From Candidatus Heimdallarchaeota archaeon (GTDB taxonomy: Archaea; Asgardarchaeota; Heimdallarchaeia; Heimdallarchaeales; Kariarchaeaceae), in contig JASBSB010000007.1 of assembly GCA_030149205.1 (NCBI GenBank), positions 486,473-550,472 of the forward strand: DNA of 64,000 bases. Reading direction: 5' to 3'. This document shows, one piece after another, positions 45,995 through 54,905 of the stretch. The notes beneath the pieces were generated by a model, which made no database searches, was not told where the DNA came from, and worked only from the letters and a program-made list of their open reading frames with translations. Position numbers and translations under genes: made by a program. Position 1 is the first letter of the stretch; each line of letters begins with the position of its first letter.

Positions 45995-47729
45995 TCACCT
46001 CGGGTAATTCATAATGTGAGCTGAAGAGTCTCCTATAGTAGAAGTTACGACGAATCAACTCTTCATGTGTACCTGTTCCAACTATCTCTCCCTTTTCAAG
46101 CATGACAACCAAATCAGCTCTGGCAATAATTGAGAGTCGGTGTGTCGTAATTATGGTAGTTCTGGTTTTTAGTACATCAGAAATTGCCGTCTGTATTTGA
46201 ATCTCTGTTTTCGCATCTAAAGCTGAAGCCCCATCATCAATAATCAAGATTGAAGGGTTAATAAGTAAGGCTCTTGCAATAGAAAGTCTTTGCTTTTGCC
46301 CTCCACTCAATCTGATCCCGCCCTCACCAATTATTGTTTCATACGAGTTGGGGAGCTCATGAATAAATTCGTGTGCCTGAGCTATTTTTGCAACTTCAAT
46401 AACCTCTTCTAATGTGGCAGTCGGTTTACCAAAACGAATGTTTTCTAATACAGTAGTGTTAAAAAGAAAGACATCTTGTTCAATTGTGGCAACATGTTTT
46501 CTGAGTGATTCATTTGTGTAATCTTGAAGTGGGTGACCATTTAAGAGGAGCTCTCCTGAAGTTGGAAGATATAACCTCTGTATGAGTTTTGTCAAGGTAG
46601 ATTTACCAGAACCTGGTCCACCAATGATTACCATTGTTTGCTTGTCACTAAGTTTGAGATTTAAATTTTTCAGAACCAAAGGTCTATCTTTCGAATACTT
46701 AAATGAGACATTCCGAAATTCAAGCTCTGCTTGGCTGCCATCGAAGGTAACTGTCCCCGCTGTAAATTTCCCTTGGTCTTCATCGAATATTGTCGTATGA
46801 AGCCTACCCACACTTGCAACAGATGCTATAGCGTACCAGATCACCCATTGTATCTCATTAGACATCGCCCTAACAATTATCAAATACCCAGTCAGTGAAA
46901 TTACTGTCCCTAATTGTATTAGGTTTGGGTATAACGCAGAAAGGTAGAAGGCAGCAGTTATTGTTCCTATCGCATAGATATTTACTATCAAGGAAGGATA
47001 AAAGAACACATTTTTGTCTCCCTCTTTTATCTTAGACCTCATGTGTTTTTTACTTGCCTCTGCTATTGAGTCCTGTATCCACCTCTCAGTTACAAAACTC
47101 TTGATTTCTCTAATACCCGCAAAAGAATCATTCATTAGTGATGTCAAGTCAGAGTAATCTGCCAATACCTCTTGGCTAAGTGGAAGAATATCTTTTCCAA
47201 ACTTGAGAATCGCAAGTAATGTAATGAACAAAAATATAGTGCCAATAAGTCCTAGGTAGAAGTTTACATAAAATGTAAGAAACAGTGCTCCACCCCAGAT
47301 TGAAATGAAGGCTACCAAGACACGATACCCCGGAGATAACCCTATGTTTATGGTTCGCGTGTCTCCAGTCGCCCTTGCCATGATTTGTCCAATATCTAAT
47401 TTATCATGATAAGTCAGTGATCGATACTGCAAAGACACAAATAGCTCTTCAGTGATGTCAGTTGTAACTCGATGTGCCAAAACCTCATTAACAATTGACA
47501 GTAAAAAAAACAAAAATGCCTGGATTATAGCTAAAATAAGGAGTAAACCAACTTGGGATGTGATCTCATTAAAGCCACCCCCCCCAAATAAATTCTGAAT
47601 TATATTTCCAATTATAATTGACGGATAAACAAAAAGTAATGGTTCAATAATTGCACCGATGAACACAAAGCTGGTTTGAAATGGGTATTTCCAATGGTGC
47701 TTGAATAGCCATAACTTCCCTGAAATCAA
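45984..47729 (-). CDS. ABC exporter half-transporter, degenerate ATP-site subunit
   Basis: 581 residues with the same layout as its partner. Walker A GGPGSGKST, signature LSGGQK, Walker B followed by aspartate (LIIDDGASALD) in place of the catalytic glutamate, H-loop TTHR. Together with the next gene it should form a heterodimeric exporter with one weak site. Codons near residue 30 include a run of eight G (47578-47585) coding Gly-Gly. TTG start at 47729 with TATA-like tttataatc about 25 nt upstream. Confidence 0.9.
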   Translation of the reverse strand: MISGKLWLFKHHWKYPFQTSFVFIGAIIEPLLFVYPSIIIGNIIQNLFGGGGFNEITSQVGLLLILAIIQAFLFFLLSIVNEVLAHRVTTDITEELFVSLQYRSLTYHDKLDIGQIMARATGDTRTINIGLSPGYRVLVAFISIWGGALFLTFYVNFYLGLIGTIFLFITLLAILKFGKDILPLSQEVLADYSDLTSLMNDSFAGIREIKSFVTERWIQDSIAEASKKHMRSKIKEGDKNVFFYPSLIVNIYAIGTITAAFYLSALYPNLIQLGTVISLTGYLIIVRAMSNEIQWVIWYAIASVASVGRLHTTIFDEDQGKFTAGTVTFDGSQAELEFRNVSFKYSKDRPLVLKNLNLKLSDKQTMVIIGGPGSGKSTLTKLIQRLYLPTSGELLLNGHPLQDYTNESLRKHVATIEQDVFLFNTTVLENIRFGKPTATLEEVIEVAKIAQAHEFIHELPNSYETIIGEGGIRLSGGQKQRLSIARALLINPSILIIDDGASALDAKTEIQIQTAISDVLKTRTTIITTHRLSIIARADLVVMLEKGEIVGTGTHEELIRRNFYYRRLFSSHYELPEVIAD

Positions 47730-47771
47730 TACCTCATATATTAAGCAGATTATAAAAATTTGAAGGTATTA

Positions 47772-48329
47772 CTATTTCTTTGATATATGGTTTTTTTCTA
47801 ATTTCTTTAGATCTTCAACAAGCTGTTCAGTCATGATTTCGATACCAAGTTCCTCCCTTGAAGAGACTAAAAAGTGCTTTTGTATGATCTCTCCACCGAG
47901 ATACTTCTGAATTAAATTATTCAGGGCGATCTGTTGACCCTTGCTTGTTAGATCAACTTTCAATCCAACTAAATATCTCAGGGTATCAGTGAATCTATTA
48001 TGCGATTTTGCTATTTCAACCCAGCTCTCTATCTCTTCAATAGATGTTGTATTGCTGGTATCATAGCAAAACAGAAAGGCAGAAGCCCCCTGAACCATGT
48101 CTTGAAATATACCTGCATCACGAAAATGTGCTTGACCAGCATAATCCCAGACCTGTAATCGTATATTGTCCTTTTCATATTGAACAACGTGAAAATCAAC
48201 ACCAATTGTAGATTTGATCTTTTCTTCATCTAAGTTGTGATTTGAAAGCTTAGCCATCAAGGTGGTTTTTCCGGCTCTGGGTGTTCCTAAAATTACAACC
48301 TTGTGTAAACCATCACGAGAGGTTTCCAT
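47772..48329 (-). CDS. Small GTPase, Rab/Ras-like
   Basis: 185 residues of the Ras superfamily. G1 GTPRAGKT at 15-22, switch I threonine T41 in KSTIGVDFH (Rab-like), G3 DYAGQ at 62-66 with the catalytic-type glutamine Q66, G4 is LKVD at 123-126 in place of NKxD, and G5 is SSR at 156-158 in place of SAK. The C terminus (KLEKNHISKK) is basic with no cysteine, so no prenyl anchor is expected. The gene lies 42 nt upstream of the ABC exporter start, on the same strand. TATA box at 48351-48364. Such GTPases are abundant in Asgard archaea. Confidence 0.9.
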   Translation of the reverse strand: METSRDGLHKVVILGTPRAGKTTLMAKLSNHNLDEEKIKSTIGVDFHVVQYEKDNIRLQVWDYAGQAHFRDAGIFQDMVQGASAFLFCYDTSNTTSIEEIESWVEIAKSHNRFTDTLRYLVGLKVDLTSKGQQIALNNLIQKYLGGEIIQKHFLVSSREELGIEIMTEQLVEDLKKLEKNHISKK

Positions 48330-48350
48330 GAATTAATTATAGTGGTCGGT

Positions 48351-48364
48351 CTATTTAAATTAAT
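48351..48364 (-). promoter_or_regulatory. TATA box of the small GTPase gene
   Basis: attaatttaaatag on the minus strand, centred about 27 nt upstream of the ATG at 48329. Confidence 0.55.
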
Positions 48365-48459
48365 CCGAAAGTCCTTCTTTATATGAAAGAATTTTTTTGT
48401 CATCCATTGACCTTAAGTATCATAAGTGTTTGAGGTTGTTGTTGAAACAATTAGGGTTA

Positions 48460-50466
48460 ATGAATGTTATAAAAAACCTGCAGATTCTCTTTGTTCTTTT
48501 TCTACTTTCACATGTGATAGTACCCTCAGGTCAACCCCTGAAATCAGCTCTGGCCCAAAATCAACAACCACCACTTTATAATATTAGACACGGTTTCTCA
48601 AACTTTAATCAATTTGCAATAATTGATAAGACTATGGCTGTCGCTGATGGGGCAAATGGAATCTCTCTTTTTGATCTCTCTACACCAAGTAGCCCGAAAT
48701 TTCTAGGTTCCAAAAATTTTTCAATACGGTACTTAGATGCTAGGTTTGTGCGAAATGTCTCAGGGTATTTTGTGGCATATAATGGTAACTCTGGGGATTT
48801 ATTTACAATAGATGTTAATAAAGAGACAGTAATCTCAACTCTCTCATTAAGTAGTATTAATATTTATAGAATGATAGCGTACCAAAACTATCTTCTTGTT
48901 ATTGGGACTGATGGAATTTTTATATATTCTGTAAACACATCCGGTAAATTAATAGAAGAAAGTTCAACAGTTATTAGGGTCATTGATGCTGTAATCGTAA
49001 ACAATATGATTCTTGCAAGTAATAACACTGGATTGTACATTTCGAAGTTTTCAACTAAAAATCTCGTATTTCAGCGATTGCAGAATGGAACCCTATCTTT
49101 GACCAAACTGCTTTCTATTGGTGATCACGTTTATTTTTATTCATCACATACATTGACAGATTTTCTAATCTTAAATAATACGGCAAACTTTCAAAAATCC
49201 ATTACATTCCCCTTCATCCCGGTCTCACTATTCATTTCAAACTCATTTCGTTATTTTGTAACGCAAAATGGCTTCGTGGTCTTAAATGAGAAGCTTGATT
49301 TTATTTCAACTCCTCAAAATTCTAATTTATTTAAAAATGTGAACCAAGCATTATTTAGAGATAACTTTGTCTATATGACCTTTGGTGTAAATGGATTCAA
49401 GATATTTGAGAAGATCTCTAATATTACATTTAAAGTAATATTTGAATTTAATCTACCAAGTGATGATTTCCAAAAGGTGGCATTAAATGTTGACATCCTA
49501 GCAATCTACTCTTTAGGTGAGGGAATATATAATTATCAAATTAAAACAGATTCTAAGCCACAGTTGATTTCTTTTATCCCCATTTATTCACATGTTTACC
49601 AGATCTCCTTTTTGGGAAAACTTCTACTGATAAACACAAATAACACTATAACCTTCTTCGATTATTCAGATCCCGTACTCCCTAAATTTATACAAGATTT
49701 GCGATTTCAGGAACAACCACTAATGAGTGTTTATGGACAGAACTTAGCGATACGGAATGGCTCTGACGTATTGATTTACAATATCTCACCACCCCAAAAT
49801 TTTGTCCTCTCATCAAACTTACCAATATCAAAAAATGTTTCAACCATTTATATCAACGACAAATCCTTGGTTGTCGGGTTTAACACCTCCGTTTATTATT
49901 ATCCACAATATACGACAAACGAATTTCAAAGATTTGATCTGACAAAAATGAAACAGCTGTACAATGTCTCCTTAAACGGAGATCTCTTGATTGCCTCAGG
50001 ATTCCCTTATCAGGTGGGATTTGTAGATCTTCAAAATAACTCACATCCAATATCCTATTTTGGGGTTAACAATTTTGGACACAAAATCGTAGATAGTACC
50101 ACTAACTATGTTTTCGTTTCTGCCATTGGTTCAGTATCTCTTTTTACGACCGATCGTTTTTCATCAATTGCCAAAGTGGCTGATTACGGGGCAACTCAAA
50201 GAGTCTTTGATTTTGCTGTTCATGAGTCAAGAAGACTCCTAATAACCGCAGAAGGGAATAGGGGTGTTAACATACGAACGTTTAGATTTCCCAATCAGAA
50301 TCCACTCTCTATTCCTAACCTGCTTCAATCTCTGTTTAATTCAATTCAGTCTTTCATTCCAGTAATTCTACTTATACTCATTGTTTCCGCCTTTTTACTC
50401 AATAGAAGAAGAAAGAAAAAACCCGTGAAAATAAACCCTGAAGATCTTAAACGTTATTTTAACTAG
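48460..50466 (+). CDS. Surface beta-propeller (LVIVD-like) protein with C-terminal anchor
   Basis: About 668 residues from the ATG at 48460. N-terminal signal peptide (MNVIKNLQILFVLFLLSHV), then a long extracellular region of LVIVD-like blades (FAIIDKTMAVADGANGISLF, DISTPSSP-type turns such as DLSTPSSPKFLG and DYSDPVLPKFIQ), then one membrane span (PVILLILIVSAFLL) and a basic cytoplasmic tail (NRRRKKKPVKINPEDLKRYF). The frame is open back to a TTG at 48397, but those extra 21 residues precede the signal peptide and are not needed. Function unknown; probably adhesion or binding. Confidence 0.75.
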   Translation: MNVIKNLQILFVLFLLSHVIVPSGQPLKSALAQNQQPPLYNIRHGFSNFNQFAIIDKTMAVADGANGISLFDLSTPSSPKFLGSKNFSIRYLDARFVRNVSGYFVAYNGNSGDLFTIDVNKETVISTLSLSSINIYRMIAYQNYLLVIGTDGIFIYSVNTSGKLIEESSTVIRVIDAVIVNNMILASNNTGLYISKFSTKNLVFQRLQNGTLSLTKLLSIGDHVYFYSSHTLTDFLILNNTANFQKSITFPFIPVSLFISNSFRYFVTQNGFVVLNEKLDFISTPQNSNLFKNVNQALFRDNFVYMTFGVNGFKIFEKISNITFKVIFEFNLPSDDFQKVALNVDILAIYSLGEGIYNYQIKTDSKPQLISFIPIYSHVYQISFLGKLLLINTNNTITFFDYSDPVLPKFIQDLRFQEQPLMSVYGQNLAIRNGSDVLIYNISPPQNFVLSSNLPISKNVSTIYINDKSLVVGFNTSVYYYPQYTTNEFQRFDLTKMKQLYNVSLNGDLLIASGFPYQVGFVDLQNNSHPISYFGVNNFGHKIVDSTTNYVFVSAIGSVSLFTTDRFSSIAKVADYGATQRVFDFAVHESRRLLITAEGNRGVNIRTFRFPNQNPLSIPNLLQSLFNSIQSFIPVILLILIVSAFLLNRRRKKKPVKINPEDLKRYFN

Positions 50467-51232
50467 AACTGGAATAAGTTGTTATCGCAGAAAATATGAT
50501 GTCTTTAAGCATAGGAAACTTTTCATCAAATATTTCTACAACTTCCTCATGAGTTACCTTATCTTGCATCCCAGCCCCATAATTTGTCACAACTGCTGTG
50601 GTTGCATAATCAATTCCCAACTCTCTTGCCAAAAAGGCTTCAGGGGCAGAAGTCATCCCCATAAGGTCACCTCCAAGGAGTTTTGACATTTGAACCTCTG
50701 CAGCAGTTTCAAACCTTGGACCATTAAAGACACTGAGAGTAGCCTTGTCAAAATACGGGATTTTAAGATTCTTCAAAGCTGACATAATGGAGACCCTTAC
50801 CGTCTGTGAAAATGGATTCGTCACATCAGTATGCTGAACCTTTTTGAACTCTGTAGGAACCCCGTCCTCAGCCCCACTTCCCAGAAAAAAAGTGTGTTCC
50901 CTACCAGAGGTAAAATCTAAGATCTGATCTGGAACCACAAAACTCCCTGGTTTTAAATTATCCCTGCAACTCCCAGTGGCATTAGTAGCAAAGATTGCCT
51001 CAACACCCAAGGTTTTTAATGCATAAATGTTGGCACGATAGTTTATTAGGTGGGGGGGTACTGTATGTCCCTGCCCATGTCTTGCTAAAAAAAATAGTTC
51101 TGATTCGTTTTTTGCATCTTTCAGTTGCACTATACTCCCAGATATACCAAAAGGGGTTTTTAGTCTCTTTTTTTCGCCATCTCCTATCCTGTAAAATCCA
51201 GATCCTCCTATTATTCCTAACTTCATTAACAT
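50459..51232 (-). CDS. mtnP: S-methyl-5'-thioadenosine phosphorylase
   Basis: Splits methylthioadenosine with phosphate into adenine and methylthioribose-1-phosphate. 257 residues: LGIIGGSGFY, FLARHGQGHTVPPHLINYRAN, ATNATGSCRDNLKPGSFVV (quoted in part), FNGPRFETAAEVQM and MTSAPEAFLARELGI are all family marks. A guanosine/inosine phosphorylase role is possible in this family. The 3' end overlaps the convergent surface-protein gene by 8 nt. It is divergent from the UbiA gene. Confidence 0.92.
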   Translation of the reverse strand: MLMKLGIIGGSGFYRIGDGEKKRLKTPFGISGSIVQLKDAKNESELFFLARHGQGHTVPPHLINYRANIYALKTLGVEAIFATNATGSCRDNLKPGSFVVPDQILDFTSGREHTFFLGSGAEDGVPTEFKKVQHTDVTNPFSQTVRVSIMSALKNLKIPYFDKATLSVFNGPRFETAAEVQMSKLLGGDLMGMTSAPEAFLARELGIDYATTAVVTNYGAGMQDKVTHEEVVEIFDEKFPMLKDIIFSAITTYSSSS

Positions 51233-51300
51233 AACAAATTATGACAAATAATAAGAATTAACATCAGTTTCCAAATATTTTAAAGAAATAATCTTAATTC

Positions 51301-52290
51301 GTGGAGATTGATTTTTTCAATGTCTGTGTAATACGCAATGTTAGGACAAGTTTATTAAAAAATCTATTTACCTTAGATTTATCAGAAGAAATGTTCCAGA
51401 AATTCAAAGACTATTTCATGTTACTACGACCGATTAATGTTGGTATGATAATTGCAATGACAGTAACAGGAATCTGGTTCGGAGACCCCAATCAGGGTTT
51501 GACTCAAATCTTTCTAAATTATACCTCAGCTATTATTGTCGCTGTAACATATACAGGGATCGCAATGGTTCATAATGATGTTCTGGACATGGAGATCGAT
51601 TTAATTAATCAACCTCAAAGAGCATTACCCTCTGGGCGAGTCTCGAAGAAAGGTGCATATATATATATGGGGTCATTGTTTATTGTCGGGACTTTTTTTG
51701 GGAATGTATTAAGTGTCCCAAGTCGAATAATAATGTTCTCTACACTAATCTTGTCATTGTTATATAATTGGAAGTTAAAAAAAGGTGGGTTTATCGGGAA
51801 TTTGGTTGTTGGCTTTACCGCAACATCTGCATTTATCTATGGTGACGCAGTAGCAGCTGGTTGGACACATTTTTGGCCTTGGTCAGAATGGAATGCTTCA
51901 ATTTACCTTTTCTTAATTTCTTCCTTACTCAACACCGGTCGAGAGGTGTGTAAAGGGATTATGGATGTAGAGGGTGATAGTCAATTTCATGTGCAAACAA
52001 TCGCTGTAATCTATGGAAAAAAAGCGGCTGCTAGATTGGTTTTGTCACTTATTCTCCTCGCGGTTGTGTTTTCGATAGTACCAGTGGTAACAAATGTATT
52101 TGGTCCTGTGTTTATTTTAGGTGTATTATCCACCTTGGGATTAATGTTGATAAATGGTATACCCTTGCTTAAGAACCCAAATTATGAGACTGCGAAAAAG
52201 TTCAAGGACTTATTGCACCCTATAATGCTTTTTGCTCTTCTCCTGGTGGTTATCGACATCATTTTTAAGCGATTTTTATACCTGTATTAA
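51301..52290 (+). CDS. UbiA prenyltransferase, DGGGP synthase-like
   Basis: 329 residues with about eight or nine membrane spans. First aspartate motif NDVLDMEIDLINQPQRALPSG (quoted in part) and second motif REVCKGIMDVEGD match digeranylgeranylglyceryl phosphate synthase, which adds the second geranylgeranyl chain in archaeal lipid synthesis. The usual first motif has NxPxRPIPSG; here it is NQPQRALPSG. Start GTG 51301 has a TATA-like aaatatttta about 24 nt upstream; the conserved part begins near the ATG at 51391, so the first 30 residues are uncertain. Confidence 0.85.
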   Translation: MEIDFFNVCVIRNVRTSLLKNLFTLDLSEEMFQKFKDYFMLLRPINVGMIIAMTVTGIWFGDPNQGLTQIFLNYTSAIIVAVTYTGIAMVHNDVLDMEIDLINQPQRALPSGRVSKKGAYIYMGSLFIVGTFFGNVLSVPSRIIMFSTLILSLLYNWKLKKGGFIGNLVVGFTATSAFIYGDAVAAGWTHFWPWSEWNASIYLFLISSLLNTGREVCKGIMDVEGDSQFHVQTIAVIYGKKAAARLVLSLILLAVVFSIVPVVTNVFGPVFILGVLSTLGLMLINGIPLLKNPNYETAKKFKDLLHPIMLFALLLVVIDIIFKRFLYLY

Positions 52291-52341
52291 TCTTATCCAC
52301 AATAAAGAACCTTAAAATGCAATGATGAGGAAATGTGATTA

Positions 52342-53349
52342 GTGCCAATCTTATCAACTCCACTAACAATAGCGCTATTATCATTAGGTTTCACCTTGAT
52401 TACTGTCCTTTTCTATTATAAACAGGATAAATATGAACCTGAACCTCTAAGACTTATTCTTCTTGCATTATTTTTTGGTGTTCTTTCTCCAATACCAGTA
52501 TTAGTAATTTCTTCCATTTTAGATGTATTTTTATTTAGTGGAGGCTTGACATTTCTATCAGCGACAAATGGTGGTGGAATATTTATTGTAGCCCCAATCG
52601 TGGAAGAATCTAGCAAAGGGCTTTTTGTGTTGATTTTAGCCACAAGGAAAGATTTTGATGGCCCTCTTGATGGCTTAATTTATGGAGCGATGGTTGGTGC
52701 TGGGTTTGCTTTCGTTGAAAATATACTTTATGGATTGGGAGCAACAACTTTTGGGTTTGGTGTTCAACTCACTATCATTCGAGGGGCTCTTCAGATCCTT
52801 AGTCATCCTCTGTATACTGGATTGTTTGGAATCGCTGTTGGAGGTCATAAGGTGGGGCTTTATTCTACACAAAAGATGTACCTGTTATTAGGAAGAAGTA
52901 TCTTATTCCATTCAGTTTGGAATTTCTTTGGGGTTTTACTAGAGGGTAGTGTTTCATTTGTAGTTGGATTAACTGGTTTATTGGGCGTAATAATTGTCGC
53001 AGTAATAGTATTAAGGAGAGAGTTAAAATTCACAAAATTATTGGACTTACAGGCATTTGAGTCCGGTTATTATAATCAGAAAAACTCAGTTCAGATTCCC
53101 CCTACCTCACAAATTTTTTCAGATCCAACTTTTCCTAGCCCTCCTATTCAAGGATTTTCTCAAGAAGCTGTTACCCCTACAAGAATCTGCCCAGCATGTG
53201 GGAATCAGATCAGCTCTTCAGCAAACTATTGTAGATACTGTGGTGTGGACTTACAAAAGTTTCAACCCTCCACAAAGATTTGCCCATTGTGTAATGCCAT
53301 AAATGAAGCAGATGCAAATTTTTGCAAGGTTTGTGGAACTGTACTTTAG
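52342..53349 (+). CDS. PrsW-type membrane protease with two C-terminal zinc ribbons
   Basis: 335 residues. Residues about 1-230 are a PrsW family membrane protein with about eight spans and the metal-site motifs: IVEESSKG, AFVENILY, LSHPLYTG and FHSVWNFF. After a Pro/Ser/Gln-rich linker come two zinc ribbons: CPACG...CRYCG and CPLCN...CKVCG (about 283-335). Related bacterial PrsW cleaves an anti-sigma factor; the archaeal substrate is unknown. GTG start at 52342. Confidence 0.85.
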   Translation: MPILSTPLTIALLSLGFTLITVLFYYKQDKYEPEPLRLILLALFFGVLSPIPVLVISSILDVFLFSGGLTFLSATNGGGIFIVAPIVEESSKGLFVLILATRKDFDGPLDGLIYGAMVGAGFAFVENILYGLGATTFGFGVQLTIIRGALQILSHPLYTGLFGIAVGGHKVGLYSTQKMYLLLGRSILFHSVWNFFGVLLEGSVSFVVGLTGLLGVIIVAVIVLRRELKFTKLLDLQAFESGYYNQKNSVQIPPTSQIFSDPTFPSPPIQGFSQEAVTPTRICPACGNQISSSANYCRYCGVDLQKFQPSTKICPLCNAINEADANFCKVCGTVL

Positions 53350-53414
53350 TTCTATATTCTGACTGATTAATACATTATTGCAAAATTATCGTGTACTTAT
53401 CGCCCATCAAATTG

Positions 53415-53424
53415 AGTTTAAATA
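53415..53424 (+). promoter_or_regulatory. TATA box of the tldD-tldE operon
   Basis: gtttaaatac, centred about 25 nt upstream of the GTG at 53445. Confidence 0.55.
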
Positions 53425-53444
53425 CTAGGTGTTAAATTCAACTT

Positions 53445-54905
53445 GTGACTGTCATAGACAAAAGTCTGTTAGATTACTCCTTAGAGAAAGCATCAATCTC
53501 AGGTGTAGAATATGCAGATGTAAAATGGTTAAAGCGAAAAAGTGAATCTCTTACCGTTAAAAACAACATTTTAGAGTCTTCAGTTCGCTCAAATTCTGAG
53601 GGAATAGGTATTAAAATTCTCTTTAATGGGGGATACGGGTTTGCTGCAACTAATATAATTACAAAGGAGTCAATTGAGAAAACTGTTGAGAGAGCTATCA
53701 GAGTTGCAAAAGCAAGCTCTAGAGCGGTCAAAAATCCTATTTCTTTGGCTGAAGAGCCAACTCACACCGCAAGAGTTCAAACTTACCAGTTGATTGACCC
53801 AAACAAAATACCGACTGAAGAAAAAATTGAATATCTGATAGATACAACAAAAAACGCAGATATTAATGATAATCGAATTAAATCTAGAAGTGCGTATTAT
53901 AATCACTGGACAGACCATACTGTACTTTGGACAACAGAAGAAACAAAAATAGATCAAAAAATCATTGTGACTGGTGGTGGGGTCTCAACTTTGGCAGTTC
54001 AAGGTAGTGAGACACAGGTTAGAAGCAAACCCTCATCTTTTCGAGGTGATCTTGCAACTGCTGGTTATGAATTTTTCCAAGAGCTTAAGCTCTTTGAAAG
54101 TGCTCTTGAAGCAAGTCAGGAAGCAGTTGAATTGTTAGAAGCTCCCCAATGCCCAGCCGATAACCATGCAACCATCATAATTAGACCTGGGCAACTAATG
54201 CTTCAAACACACGAGAATGGACATGGGTTTGAACTTGACAGAGCATTGGATTATGAGGCTGCTTTTGCAGGAACAAGTTTCCTCAAACCTCATCTCAGAA
54301 ATCAATTAAAGTTTGGGAATGAACTGGTGACTATCCATGCAGATGCCACGAAACCTCGTGGATTAGGGAGCTTTTATTATGACCATGAGGGAGTCCAAGC
54401 CCAAAAAACAACACTTGTTCAAGATGGGTTACTGACTGGCTATCTAACATCAAGAGAAACAGCACAGCAAATTGATGATCTGAGGTCTTCTGGATCAGCA
54501 CGAGCCTCAGCTTATAATAGGATGCCACTTATACGAATGACAAACATTAATCTGAAACCGGGTGACTGGAAATATGATGAAATTATTGAAGACACAAAAG
54601 ACGGATATATTTTTGATACTAATGTTTCATGGAGCATTGATGACCTGAGATTAAGCTTTCAATTTGGAACAGAAATTGGTTGGAGAGTAAAAGAAGGTGA
54701 GATTGTAGGATTAATTCGTAACCCAAGTTACACGGGAATCACCCCTCAATTCTGGAACTCAGTTACTGCAATAGCTGATGAAACAGACTTCAGAATGTTT
54801 GGAACGCCAAATTGTGGCAAAGGTGAACCGGGGCAGGTAATGTATACTGGCCATGGATCAAGTACAACAAGATTCGAAAATGTGAGGATAGGTGTAGTGC
54901 AATGA
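53445..54905 (+). CDS. tldD: TldD family metalloprotease subunit
   Basis: Subunit of the TldD/TldE protease, which trims peptides in an internal chamber. 486 residues. The metal motif is H256-E-N-G-H260, followed by GFELDRALDYEAAFAGTSF (quoted in part), GLGSFYYDHEG, and the C-terminal cysteine ligand in NCGKGEPGQ. The family motif is HExxxH as I remember it (for example HEAVGH); here one residue is missing, giving HExxH. The DNA at this point reads plainly and the frame is intact. First gene of the pair; the stop overlaps the next start (ATGA). Confidence 0.9.
   Translation: MTVIDKSLLDYSLEKASISGVEYADVKWLKRKSESLTVKNNILESSVRSNSEGIGIKILFNGGYGFAATNIITKESIEKTVERAIRVAKASSRAVKNPISLAEEPTHTARVQTYQLIDPNKIPTEEKIEYLIDTTKNADINDNRIKSRSAYYNHWTDHTVLWTTEETKIDQKIIVTGGGVSTLAVQGSETQVRSKPSSFRGDLATAGYEFFQELKLFESALEASQEAVELLEAPQCPADNHATIIIRPGQLMLQTHENGHGFELDRALDYEAAFAGTSFLKPHLRNQLKFGNELVTIHADATKPRGLGSFYYDHEGVQAQKTTLVQDGLLTGYLTSRETAQQIDDLRSSGSARASAYNRMPLIRMTNINLKPGDWKYDEIIEDTKDGYIFDTNVSWSIDDLRLSFQFGTEIGWRVKEGEIVGLIRNPSYTGITPQFWNSVTAIADETDFRMFGTPNCGKGEPGQVMYTGHGSSTTRFENVRIGVVQ

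Noticed and set aside
47578..47585. Run of eight C in an ABC exporter gene
   Set aside because: Looked at as a second possible slippage site; the frame continues intact as a glycine run, so no break is seen.
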